Both the position numbers and the translations under genes were made by a program. This document shows positions 7,913 through 15,346 of a stretch of 64,000 nucleotides of DNA, in pieces (positions within the stretch are counted from its first letter, which is position 1; every line of letters starts with the position of its first letter). The notes beneath the pieces are model-generated. The model was given only the letters and a program-made list of their open reading frames with translations. It was not told the DNA's origin and ran no database searches. The stretch comes from Clostridiales bacterium (GTDB lineage: Bacteria; Bacillota; Clostridia; Oscillospirales; Oscillospiraceae), in contig CABIYX010000006.1 in NCBI GenBank assembly GCA_902363045.1, positions 52,647 to 116,646 on the forward strand, in the 5' to 3' direction.

Positions 7913-8638
7913 TCAGATGAGGGAGAGGGCCTCCTCGTCGGCCACCAGGGTAAAGTCCCCGTGGAGCTGGAGGATGGAGGCGGGAACGTGTGGGGTCACC
8001 GGGCCGAAGAAGGCGTCCCGGATGGCCTGGGCCTTGGCCGCCCCGTTGGCCACCATCAGGACCTTCCGGGCCTGCATGATGTCCCGGACGCCCATGGTGC
8101 GGGCGTGGGTGGGGACCTCCTCCAGGCTGGAGAAGAAGCGGCGGTTGGCCTGCCGGGTGCTGTCGGTGAGCTCCACCTGGTGGGTGCCCAGGGAAAAGGA
8201 CTCAGCGGGCTCGTTGAAGCCGATGTGGCCGTTGACGCCCAGGCCCAGCAGCTGCAGGTCGATGCCGCCCAGGTCCCGGATGATCTGGTCATAGCGGGCG
8301 CAGGCGGCGGCGCCGTCGGGATCCATGCCGTCGGGGACGTTGGTGCTGGCCGGGTCCAGGTTGACGTGGTCGAACAGGTTGTCCCGCATGAAATAGGCGT
8401 AGCTCTGGTCGTGGTCCCGGTTCAGGCCCACATATTCGTCCAGGTTGACAGTGCGGACCTGGGAGAAGTCCAGCTCGCCCGCCTGACAGCGGCGGACCAG
8501 TTCCTGATAGGTGCCAACGGGGCTGGAGCCGGTAGCCAGGCCCAGGACACAGCAGGGCTTGAGGATGACCTGGGCGGCGATGATATTGGCGGCGGCGCGG
8601 CTGAGCGCCGAGTAATCCTTGACTGAGATGATCTTCAT
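7913..8638 (-). CDS. nagB: Glucosamine-6-phosphate deaminase
   Basis: NagB converts glucosamine 6-phosphate to fructose 6-phosphate and ammonia, feeding amino sugars into glycolysis. The 241-residue size is typical. Visible family motifs are LATGSSPVGTYQELV near residue 33, the active-site loop VRTVNLDEYVGL near residue 67 and LGLGVNGHIGFNEP near residue 128. The ATG has AAAGGAG upstream, and a strong SigA-type promoter lies about 140 bases before it. No nagA is adjacent. A remnant of a RpiR/MurR-type regulator, a family that often controls amino-sugar genes, lies divergently upstream. Confidence 0.95.
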   Translation of the reverse strand: MKIISVKDYSALSRAAANIIAAQVILKPCCVLGLATGSSPVGTYQELVRRCQAGELDFSQVRTVNLDEYVGLNRDHDQSYAYFMRDNLFDHVNLDPASTNVPDGMDPDGAAACARYDQIIRDLGGIDLQLLGLGVNGHIGFNEPAESFSLGTHQVELTDSTRQANRRFFSSLEEVPTHARTMGVRDIMQARKVLMVANGAAKAQAIRDAFFGPVTPHVPASILQLHGDFTLVADEEALSLI

Positions 8639-8700
8639 GGAACAGTTCTCCTTTCCTGTGGAGCGCGGCCCGGGGGCGGGGGGAATTTCCGGCAGATCGG

Positions 8701-8729
8701 TTGCGGTTTTCCAGTGGACCGATTATAAT
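8701..8729 (+). promoter_or_regulatory. Promoter facing the RpiR remnant
   Basis: TTGCGG, 17 bases, perfect TATAAT on the plus strand, 144 bases before the truncated RpiR-type ORF. It probably served the intact regulator gene. Confidence 0.55.
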
Positions 8730-8778
8730 GGAGCCAAGTCCAGGAGACAGGTTCCGATCCCGGCGCGATCCTGCTTTG

Positions 8779-8807
8779 ATTGTAGCACAGCGGCGAGAGA
8801 TTGTCAC
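8779..8807 (-). promoter_or_regulatory. Promoter of nagB
   Basis: On the minus strand GTGACA, 17 bases, TACAAT (five of six matches in each box). It gives a leader of about 130 bases before nagB. It overlaps head to head with the transcript from the plus-strand promoter at 8701. Confidence 0.65.
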
Positions 8808-8872
8808 TGAAAATTTGCGCCCCGGGCGGAGAGCCGGCGCGGGGCGCGGCCAGAGAGAGAAGGCGCACATCC

Positions 8873-9124
8873 ATGGGTGAACAGGATATTTTTGAGCGCA
8901 TCAGCAGCCGGTATTTTGAATTGACCGCCTCAGAGCGGCGGGCGGATCTGGTGCTCCAGTGCGGCTCCCGGGAGGGGCCCCTCCAGGCCGGGTCGGTGGA
9001 GGCCCGCATCGCCCAGCTGTTTGTGATGGACCTCCTCTTTACCGAGATCTGCTGCCTGGACCCGGAGGGGACGGCAGCCCGGCAGGAGCGGGTGGCCGAG
9101 GCCCTGGCCCGGAAGCACCTGTGA
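8873..9124 (+). pseudogene. RpiR/MurR-family regulator reduced to its two ends by an internal deletion
   Basis: The 83-codon ORF starts MGEQDIFERISSRYFELTAS, which looks like the first helices of a RpiR-type HTH domain. It then jumps directly into VLQCGSREGPLQAGSVEARI and AQLFVMDLLFTEIC, which resembles the last part of the sugar-isomerase (SIS) domain of the same family. About 190 residues expected between them are missing (most of the HTH, the linker and the first half of SIS). The frame is kept across the junction near residue 28, so a short product could still be made, but it cannot be a normal DNA-binding regulator. It is divergent from nagB. The family assignment is from motif memory. 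Confidence 0.7.
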
Positions 9125-9179
9125 CCGGGGGGTGGCGGGGACTCTCGCTTTTGATTAAAAGGATCTGATTGGAGAAATT

Positions 9180-9563
9180 ATGAAAGATTTATATGATATT
9201 GCATGGAGCACAATTATACCCAAGCAGTTGAAGAAAAATGGAAAAGCTGGTCATGTTGCCTGTGCGTTAGAGGCGGAAAGTGGAGCTGTTTTTACAGGTA
9301 TTTGCATTGACGTGCCGTGTTCCATAGGTATATGTGCAGAGCAGTCAGCGATTGCTGAAATGCTGAAGCACGGTGAGACCAAAATAAAGCGGCTCATAGC
9401 TGTTTATGAAGATGGAAGTATTTTGCCGCCATGCGGAAGATGCCGGGAACTGATTTCTCAGTTAGACTTTGATAACGAAGATACAGTCGTTGCAATGGAT
9501 GATGGCCGGGAAATCACACTGAAAAAATTGCTGCCTGAGAGGTGGGATAGAAAATGGGACTGA
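9180..9563 (+). CDS. Cytidine deaminase-like zinc protein
   Basis: The 127-residue protein has the two zinc motifs of the cytidine deaminase superfamily: ICAEQSAIAEM (Cys-Ala-Glu, with the catalytic Glu) near residue 52 and PPCGRCRELI near residue 82. These fit homotetrameric cytidine or blasticidin-S deaminases that hydrolyse the 4-amino group of a cytosine base. The substrate cannot be read from sequence. The gene is clearly AT-richer than its neighbours and uses codons such as TTA, AAA and ATA, a sign of acquisition. It overlaps the next gene by ten bases. A weak purine-rich site (GGAGAAATT) precedes the ATG. Confidence 0.85.
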   Translation: MKDLYDIAWSTIIPKQLKKNGKAGHVACALEAESGAVFTGICIDVPCSIGICAEQSAIAEMLKHGETKIKRLIAVYEDGSILPPCGRCRELISQLDFDNEDTVVAMDDGREITLKKLLPERWDRKWD

Positions 9564-10252
9564 CCCGATTCACCGACAAAATATATTATTTGGAGCATGA
9601 AGCGGAAGTTGATAGGCCTATGCTGGCCTACATCAAGGGAAATCGCTTTTCACTTGCGGTTGATGCTGGATATTCTACCTCTCATGTGGCAGATTTCTAC
9701 ACAGCGCTTCAGTCAGAGCAGTTTAAATTGCCTGATTTTACGGTGATCACACACTGGCATTATGATCACACATTTGGTATGTGTGCGATCAATGGAATCA
9801 GCATTGCGTATGAGAAAACGAATGAATTTCTGAAAGATCAGCAGGAGCAGGCAAAAAGTGCAAATTATATTGCGGCCCTCAAACAGGAAGATGTTCATTT
9901 TAGGAAAGAGTACCGCGGATGTGATCGGCTGAATATTGTGTTGTCAGACATAACATTTTCAGATAAAGTGGAGTTGGATCTGGGCGGTATTACCGCCCGG
10001 ATATTCCACACAGTATCCCCTCATTCTGAGGATTCCACTTGTATTTATATACCGGAAGAAAGAGTGCTGTTTTTAGGCGATTCAACAAGTGAGGACTTCT
10101 TTCACAATGGTTATATGGATCAGGAGAAATTGGGTATTTTAATGCAAATGATCCAATCTGTGGATTGTGATTACTGCATACTCAGCCACTGTGAGCCGCT
10201 TCAGAAAGAAAGCTTGCTGGAATACTTAGACAGCTTATACATAACAGATTAA
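9554..10252 (+). CDS. MBL-fold metallo-hydrolase
   Basis: The 232-residue cytoplasmic protein has the metallo-beta-lactamase fold metal motif ITHWHYDHTFG (HxHxDH) near residues 72-80. The third-ligand histidine is in FHTVSPHSEDSTCIY, the aspartate is in VLFLGDSTSED, and a late histidine is in CILSHCEPL. Substrate unknown; hydrolases of this size range from lactonases to beta-lactamase-like detoxifying enzymes. It overlaps the deaminase gene by ten bases and shares its low GC, so the two were probably acquired together and are co-translated. Confidence 0.88.
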   Translation: MGLTRFTDKIYYLEHEAEVDRPMLAYIKGNRFSLAVDAGYSTSHVADFYTALQSEQFKLPDFTVITHWHYDHTFGMCAINGISIAYEKTNEFLKDQQEQAKSANYIAALKQEDVHFRKEYRGCDRLNIVLSDITFSDKVELDLGGITARIFHTVSPHSEDSTCIYIPEERVLFLGDSTSEDFFHNGYMDQEKLGILMQMIQSVDCDYCILSHCEPLQKESLLEYLDSLYITD

Positions 10253-10376
10253 AGATCATCCGTGTGCGCGTCAGCTGTGATCTGGGACTATATTTTTTGT
10301 CTGCTTCTGGTAAATAAGGGTGAGACAGAAAATCCAGTGTCCAGTTTGGACGATGAAGGGACGAACACCGTAAGTC

Positions 10377-10405
10377 TTGCATCCTTCGACAAATGCTGGT
10401 ACAAT
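10377..10405 (+). promoter_or_regulatory. Probable promoter of the GH25 lysozyme gene
   Basis: TTGCAT, 17 bases, TACAAT, about 75 bases before the lysozyme ATG. The interval 10253-10376 between the MBL gene and this site holds nothing I recognise. Confidence 0.5.
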
Positions 10406-10478
10406 AAAAGGGACTCTGGCGGAACTGGCCGGGGAAAACGGCGAACTGGCTCCGGCCAGAGATGGAGGCTTGCGTTCT

Positions 10479-11372
10479 ATGGAGGAACTTCGTCCGGCTC
10501 CCACAAGTAAAAAAGGGGCTGGAAAGCGGACCGCGGGCGGCGGAGGCGGCTGGGCCGGAAAGGCGGCGCTGGTCCTGTCCCTGCTGGCCCTAACCGTGTC
10601 CGGCGTGGCGCTGTACCTGCTGCTGTTCGGCGAGAAGGAGCCGGAGTACCTGACCTACCGGGACCAGCAGCTGCTGGTGCTGGAGGATGTAGACCGGAAC
10701 CAGTATGACCCGGAGGATTTTTCCACCGACAGCCAGGGGTGGCTCCAGTACCAGTCCGGCGGACGCCGGGGGGTGCAGGGGATCGATGTCTCCTTCTATC
10801 AGGGGGAGATCGACTGGCAGGCGGTGGCCAGCTCCGGTGTGGAGTTTGCCATGATCCGGGTGGGCTACCGGGGCTATTCCCAGGGCGGGCTCCAGCTGGA
10901 CGAGCGGTTTCAGGAAAATATGGACGGGGCGCTGGCCGCCGGGCTGGATGTGGGGGTCTATTTCTTCTCCCAGGCCACCTCGGTGCTGGAGGCGGAGGAG
11001 GAAGCCGACTTCGTGCTGTCCGCCATCCGGGGCTACCCCATCAAGTACCCGGTGGTCTTTGATTGGGAGTTCATCGATGGGGCGGAGGCCCGCACCGACG
11101 GGATGGACGGGGAGACCATGACCCAGTGCGCGGCCGCCTTCTGCGAGCTGGTCTCCGTGGCCGGATATACGCCCATGATCTACTTCAATCAGGAGCTGGG
11201 CTATCTGTTTTACCAGCTGGACCAGCTGGACGCCTCCCAGTTCTGGCTGGCGGAGTATGACGCCAAGCCTGACTTTTTCTATGATTTTGAGATGTGGCAG
11301 TACACCCACACCGGGGTGGTGCCGGGGATCCAGGGAAATGTGGACCTGAACCTGGCTTTTCAGAGAAATTAG
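10479..11372 (+). CDS. Membrane-anchored GH25 lysozyme (1,4-beta-N-acetylmuramidase)
   Basis: Glycoside hydrolase family 25 enzymes cleave the MurNAc-GlcNAc bond of peptidoglycan. The start chosen is the ATG ten bases after GGAGG; earlier in-frame codons lack a site. Residues 1-30 are basic and cytoplasmic, followed by one membrane segment (AALVLSLLALTVSGVALYLL), so the catalytic domain is outside. The GH25 domain begins near residue 95 with GVQGIDVSFYQGEIDWQAVA and contains MIRVGYRG, VGVYFFSQA, the acidic PVVFDWEF and, at the end, WQYTHTGVVPGIQGNVDLN. All typical catalytic acidic residues are visible. It is probably a cell-wall remodelling or lytic enzyme rather than a phage lysin, as no phage genes flank it. 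Confidence 0.9.
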   Translation: MEELRPAPTSKKGAGKRTAGGGGGWAGKAALVLSLLALTVSGVALYLLLFGEKEPEYLTYRDQQLLVLEDVDRNQYDPEDFSTDSQGWLQYQSGGRRGVQGIDVSFYQGEIDWQAVASSGVEFAMIRVGYRGYSQGGLQLDERFQENMDGALAAGLDVGVYFFSQATSVLEAEEEADFVLSAIRGYPIKYPVVFDWEFIDGAEARTDGMDGETMTQCAAAFCELVSVAGYTPMIYFNQELGYLFYQLDQLDASQFWLAEYDAKPDFFYDFEMWQYTHTGVVPGIQGNVDLNLAFQRN

Positions 11373-11442
11373 CGGGGCCCTCGGGCCCCCGGCGCGGCGG
11401 ATGTCTGGAAACAGGCCTCCGCCGCGCTGCCGTCCGGCGGAC

Positions 11443-12248
11443 TCAGGCCAGGGAGAGGAGCTCCTCCGCCACCCGGTCCGCCATCTCCTGCACCCGGGCA
11501 AAGTCAACATAGGGGTTGTACAGGGCCTCCAGGCCATCGTGCATGGCCTTGGCCTGGGCCAGGGACTCCACGGCCTCGCCGGTGAGGGCGGAGGAGACCT
11601 TTTGGGCGAAGCGGAGCCGGGCGCGGCTCCGGCGCAGAAGCTCCCGGTCCACCATGGCGTCCAGCCGCAGCCGCCGGCTGGGCCGCCCCGGGAAGGGCCG
11701 GGCAGGGGAGGCGGAGAGAAAGGCCAGGCCCAGCTCCGGGACCAGAAGGTGGGAGAGCCGCTCCGGGGCCATGGGATCCGGGCAGGCCACCACGTCATAG
11801 CCCCCCATGACTGCGCCGGCCAGCAGGTGGGTGAGCAGCAGGTGGGACAGGCCGTAGCGGTCGGACAGCTCATAGATTCGGGTACACTGGGCGCGGGCCG
11901 TCTGGAACAGAGTGATGAGCCCCTTGTGGGAGACGGCGTCCAGGAACCGCTGCTTTACCCGGCCGGAGGGGGCGGAGCGCTTGGACTTCAGCTCCCGGGA
12001 GAGGATCCCGTGGGCGCGGGCGGCCAGCTTCTCCTCCAGGGCGGGGGCGGCCAGCATGGCGCGGACGTCGGTCTGGATCCCGGCGGCGGCGTCCAGACAG
12101 CGGTAGGCCCGCTGATAGTGCTCCTTGTAGCCGTCCATGCACGTCAAAATCTTGCCCCGGATGGCCCGCAGGCCCGCCCGGTCATAGCAGTCCCCCAGGT
12201 TGACGTACTGCTCCACCGCCCCGGGATATTTGGGCTCTACCACATGGG
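11443..12248 (-). pseudogene. 3' part of a P-loop ATPase gene split by the mobile element
   Basis: From VVEPKYPGAVEQYVNLGDCY onward, 266 residues continue a protein whose first 95 residues lie 6.2 kb away at 18399-18684. The piece has no proper start: its first possible codon is a GTG that is really an internal valine. It contains a long central helical region and YGLSHLLLTHLLAGAVMGGYDV, then a C-terminal segment ending MADRVAEELLSLA. The parent family looks like the PRK06851-type ATP-binding proteins of Clostridia, which I recall but cannot confirm here. Removing the element restores the codons for DGTAPH-VVEP exactly. Confidence 0.85.
12243..12248. repeat. Left direct repeat CATGGG (att core)
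   Basis: It is identical to 18399-18404. The element-side sequence continues TATTGTCCCT and then TTAGGACACCT. Confidence 0.8.
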
Positions 12249-12389
12249 TATTGTCCCTTTAGGACACCTCGTCGCCGCGGCCTTCCTATCCTTCGCTTCC
12301 GCCTTGCGGCGAAAGCTCACTCATTCCGGCGCGGCTCCTCTCTCCACCGAACCCGCTGCCGCTGGGCTTCGGCGGGGGCCCCATATTTC

Positions 12390-13943
12390 TCAAAATTTCC
12401 AGTGGATTTTGACTTTCTGCTGACCAGTATCCGGGTCCTGCTCACCGATCTCGATTTTCTCGATCAGCATCACTGCCAGCTCCCGGGGGAGGGTCTTCAG
12501 TTCCAGCAGTTCCCGGGCTTTGTCCATGACCTCCTCCTGATTGCGGGGCTGCTCCTGACCGGAGAGCTCTTGATCGATCTGGGCCAGCCGCCGCTCCAGG
12601 CGGCTCTTTTCCTCTAGGAAGTCCTGGTTCAGCTCCACAAACTGTCCTTCACTGAGCACACCGGACACCTTATCCAGGTACAGGTTTTTCAGCGCTGTAC
12701 TCCGCTTCTCCAGCTGGGCGCTCAGGGTCTTCTGCTCCTGCAGCAGGGCCTCCCGGTGGTCGTCCTTTGGCGGCGGGAGCTCCAGCTCCTCCAAATGGTA
12801 GTAGGCCCCGATGTAGTCCCGAATGCGTTGGGAGACCAGTTCCATCAGCCGGTCCAGCCGGATGGAGTGGCGGGTGCACAGCTTCTGTGTCCCGCTGTCG
12901 GCGTAGAGCTTGCAGCGAAGATAATATACCTGTGCTTTCCCCTTTTTCCCGTTGGAGGTCTTGCTCATGGTGCTGCCGCAGTCCATGCACTTCACAAGGC
13001 CCGCCAGGGGGTGCACCATGCCGGTGCCGTCCTCCCGGGAGCGAATGTCCAGGTTCCTCTGGACGGTCTCAAAGGTCTCCCGGTCGATGATGGCCTCGTG
13101 AGTGTCCTCCACCCGGAACCAGCGGTCCCGGGGCATGACGATGATGGCCTTAGATTTGTAGCTGGCCTTTTTGGTCCGGCCCTGCACCATGACGCCGGTG
13201 TAGATCTCATTACGGAGAATCCGCCATACAGTGTTCTTGTTCCAGAGCCCGAAATCCTGCTTGCAGAAGTGGTTGCTGTCCCAGCCCCGCTCCGCCTTGT
13301 ATCGGGTGGGATTGACCACCCCCAGATCGTTGAGCATGTGGGCGATACTCTGCTTGCCGTGACCCTCCAGGGACCAACGGAAGATCTGCCGCACTACCTC
13401 CGCCGCCTCCGGGTCCACCAGGAGATGGCCCTTATTGTCCGGGTCCTTCCGGTAGCCGTAGATGGGAAAGCCGCCGATGTACTGCCCCTGCCGCCGCTTC
13501 ATGTCGAAGACCATGCGGATGTTCTCCGACAGATCCTCCAGATACCACTCGTTGATGAGTCCATTGATCTGGCGGGCTTTTTTGTTGCCCTTGATCTCCG
13601 TGTCGGCGTTGTCTGCCACGGCGATGAAGCGGATGCCCCAGAGGGGGAACAGGCCGTGGATGTACTTCTCCACCAATTCCATATCCCGGGTGAACCGGGA
13701 CTGACTCTTGCAGAGGAGGATCTGAAACTTCTTCTCCTGGGCCGCCTGGATCATCCGGTTGAAGTCCGGCCTTAGGCTGTCAGCGCCAGAGTAGTCCTCA
13801 TCGCAATAGATGTGGTAGATGTCCCATCCCCGCTCCACGGCGTAGTGGATCAGCAGGGACTTCTGGTTCTGGATACTCTCGGATTCCTTTTGCTGTTTGT
13901 CTTCGTCCTCCTTACTCAGTCGTGTATAGATCGCACAAAGAAT
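12390..13943 (-). CDS. Large serine recombinase (resolvase, recombinase and zinc-ribbon domains), ATT start
   Basis: This site-specific recombinase integrates or excises DNA through a serine-DNA linkage. The frame is open upstream of the first GTG and includes CAIYTRLSKED, whose serine is the catalytic nucleophile, so a shorter call from 13838 would lose the active site. The only plausible start is ATT at 13943, eight bases after a perfect AGGAGG. Domains follow in order: catalytic resolvase (about 1-165, with YCDEDYSGADSLRPDF and CKSQSRFTRDMELV), recombinase DNA-binding domain (about 190-300, GFPIYGYRKD), zinc ribbon (CMDCGSTM and CKLYADSGTQKLC), coiled coil, C-terminal tail. It totals 517 residues. 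Lying next to the left end, it is the best candidate for moving the element. Confidence 0.88.
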   Translation of the reverse strand: MLCAIYTRLSKEDEDKQQKESESIQNQKSLLIHYAVERGWDIYHIYCDEDYSGADSLRPDFNRMIQAAQEKKFQILLCKSQSRFTRDMELVEKYIHGLFPLWGIRFIAVADNADTEIKGNKKARQINGLINEWYLEDLSENIRMVFDMKRRQGQYIGGFPIYGYRKDPDNKGHLLVDPEAAEVVRQIFRWSLEGHGKQSIAHMLNDLGVVNPTRYKAERGWDSNHFCKQDFGLWNKNTVWRILRNEIYTGVMVQGRTKKASYKSKAIIVMPRDRWFRVEDTHEAIIDRETFETVQRNLDIRSREDGTGMVHPLAGLVKCMDCGSTMSKTSNGKKGKAQVYYLRCKLYADSGTQKLCTRHSIRLDRLMELVSQRIRDYIGAYYHLEELELPPPKDDHREALLQEQKTLSAQLEKRSTALKNLYLDKVSGVLSEGQFVELNQDFLEEKSRLERRLAQIDQELSGQEQPRNQEEVMDKARELLELKTLPRELAVMLIEKIEIGEQDPDTGQQKVKIHWKF

Positions 13944-13960
13944 ATGTCACACCTCCTAAA

Positions 13961-13975
13961 AGGCGTAACTGCTCA
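13961..13975 (+). repeat. 15-bp inverted repeat, left copy
   Basis: AGGCGTAACTGCTCA lies just upstream of the serine recombinase ribosome binding site. The exact reverse complement is at 18254-18268 near the right end of the element. Confidence 0.75.
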
Positions 13976-14023
13976 GTTACATCTTAACACTGAGAGCAGT
14001 GATACGGCAAGAAATTATTTGAA

Positions 14024-14055
14024 ATCCCTACGCCGCCAAAACGCAGCGTAGGGAT
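14024..14055 (-). terminator. Hairpin at the end of the 38-codon ORF
   Basis: A 10-bp stem (ATCCCTACGC / GCGTAGGGAT) overlaps the stop of the 38-codon ORF. The T-run after it on the minus strand is poor, so it may attenuate rather than fully terminate before the recombinase. Confidence 0.4.
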
Positions 14056-14171
14056 CATTGGGTGAGTTCTTTTGTGAGCCAGGCGGTGATGACTTTTTGG
14101 ATCAGGGTGCTGGTAAGGATCGGATCTTTGGGTGGATGCTGTTCCGTTAGGATAAAGGTAGGGTCTTTCAT
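14055..14171 (-). CDS. 38-residue hypothetical protein in the mobile element
   Basis: The ORF begins MKDPTFILTEQHPPKDPILT and ends ITAWLTKELTQ. The ATG is seven bases after a perfect GGAGG (CTGGAGGCGATTTT), which is the main reason to believe it. The product has a Pro-rich first half and an amphipathic helix in the second half, with no cysteines and no signal peptide. It lies upstream of the serine recombinase in the same direction. Small ORFs in this position in other elements can be recombination directionality or regulatory proteins; nothing in the sequence proves that here. Confidence 0.6.
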   Translation of the reverse strand: MKDPTFILTEQHPPKDPILTSTLIQKVITAWLTKELTQ

Positions 14172-14216
14172 AAAATCGCCTCCAGGGAATTCTATGAACG
14201 ATTAGCTTAGGATATG

Positions 14217-14253
14217 AAAAAGCAGATGTACAAGAGCGTACACCTGCTTTTTT
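14217..14253. terminator. Bidirectional terminator downstream of the FRG gene
   Basis: AAAAGCAGATGTAC and GTACACCTGCTTTTTT pair around AAGAGC with one G-T or mismatch position. A/T tracts occur on both sides. It lies about 75 bases after the FRG gene stop and separates it from the recombinase genes. Confidence 0.8.
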
Positions 14254-14328
14254 AGATGCTTTTTGGCGAAATGTATATAGCTGTCAACAAGTGTGTATCG
14301 CACGGCGCTTTACGAAAAGAGATTCCTT

Positions 14329-15246
14329 TTATGTATTATAGGGTCTCATAAGCTCATCTTCGATTTCCTCAACGAGCTTCTGATACTCCGTTTCCTCTGC
14401 CAGTTCGATTGTATCCAAATAATGTTCTGTCAACCGTTTGATGTTGTGGAAGATCAAGTTCATTTCGCCTTCCAGAGAAAATGACTCTGAAGAAACCCGC
14501 TCACTTTTCCGAATCATTTCGCTGACAAGATTAAATTCCTCTGGATAAATGGAACTTGTGTGTATGCCGAAATAGAGGCGCAGGTCGTTTCGCAGCTGTA
14601 CCTTTGCATTCTTATCAATTTTAATTGCTTCATAGCGGTAATTGGGGAAGGAACTGAGCCGCTCGCCTTGAAACAGGATGAAAGCTCCTTGCTGCGCTAT
14701 GATACGCGGGTTCTTCTTGATGTGGTCAATCAATTTGTGATTTTTCTGGAACAATTCTTGGCCACTAAACAAATCTGCTTCATGGTTGATGCACGCATTA
14801 TATGCCTCATTGATGTTGTTGCTGGTGGGGCAATACAAATCCTCCAAAAAGAAGATATACACCATACCGTCCTCGCTGTCACCGCTGGTTTCTTCCTTGG
14901 TATAGTAAGGGGTCACAGCAAAGTACAGTGCAGCCAGGCAGTTATAGGTCACATCCAATAATCTGCTTGGGAATCCGCCGTGCTGCGCATCAATCGCAAT
15001 TTCAAGGTAGGTTTTACCGTTTGTCAGATGATTAGCAGACATCTCCTCAAACAGATTCTTTTCAAAGAACTTATCTGACTTGGAGAGTTGCGTCCGAAAA
15101 ATAGTGGGCTGGCATGGGGTATCATAAACCTTAGATTCCCCGCGGAACACCACCACGGAATCGCTTGACTTCGCATGCTTGATGGTTTCTTCTACCGCAG
15201 AGATATACTCCGAAATAGATTTGACTGGACCGTCCAAATGTCTCAC
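14329..15246 (-). CDS. FRG domain-containing protein
   Basis: The 305-residue cytoplasmic protein has the conserved landmarks of the FRG domain: VVFRGES near residue 32, the QHGGFPSRLLDVTYNCLAAL block near residue 90 and RIIAQQGAFILFQ near residue 188. The name comes from the Phe-Arg-Gly seen in the first motif. FRG proteins have no established biochemical activity that I can state with confidence, but they are frequent in mobile elements and defence islands. GTG start with AGAAAGG a few bases upstream. AT-rich relative to the host. It is separated from the AAA ATPase upstream by 100 bases and ended by its own terminator, so it may be a single-gene unit or the second gene of a pair. Confidence 0.85.
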   Translation of the reverse strand: MRHLDGPVKSISEYISAVEETIKHAKSSDSVVVFRGESKVYDTPCQPTIFRTQLSKSDKFFEKNLFEEMSANHLTNGKTYLEIAIDAQHGGFPSRLLDVTYNCLAALYFAVTPYYTKEETSGDSEDGMVYIFFLEDLYCPTSNNINEAYNACINHEADLFSGQELFQKNHKLIDHIKKNPRIIAQQGAFILFQGERLSSFPNYRYEAIKIDKNAKVQLRNDLRLYFGIHTSSIYPEEFNLVSEMIRKSERVSSESFSLEGEMNLIFHNIKRLTEHYLDTIELAEETEYQKLVEEIEDELMRPYNT

Positions 15247-15346
15247 CGGCCTTTCTATACTGATGTTTCTATTTTAACATCACAAATAATCAAAATACAG
15301 TCGATCTTGTTATCTGTAAATTACTTCACTTTTCCACGCAGCATCT

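Noticed and set aside
12241..12243. GTG at the edge of the split ATPase as a genuine start of an independent gene
   Set aside because: There is no ribosome binding site, and the codon is the internal valine of the interrupted protein when the flanks are joined.
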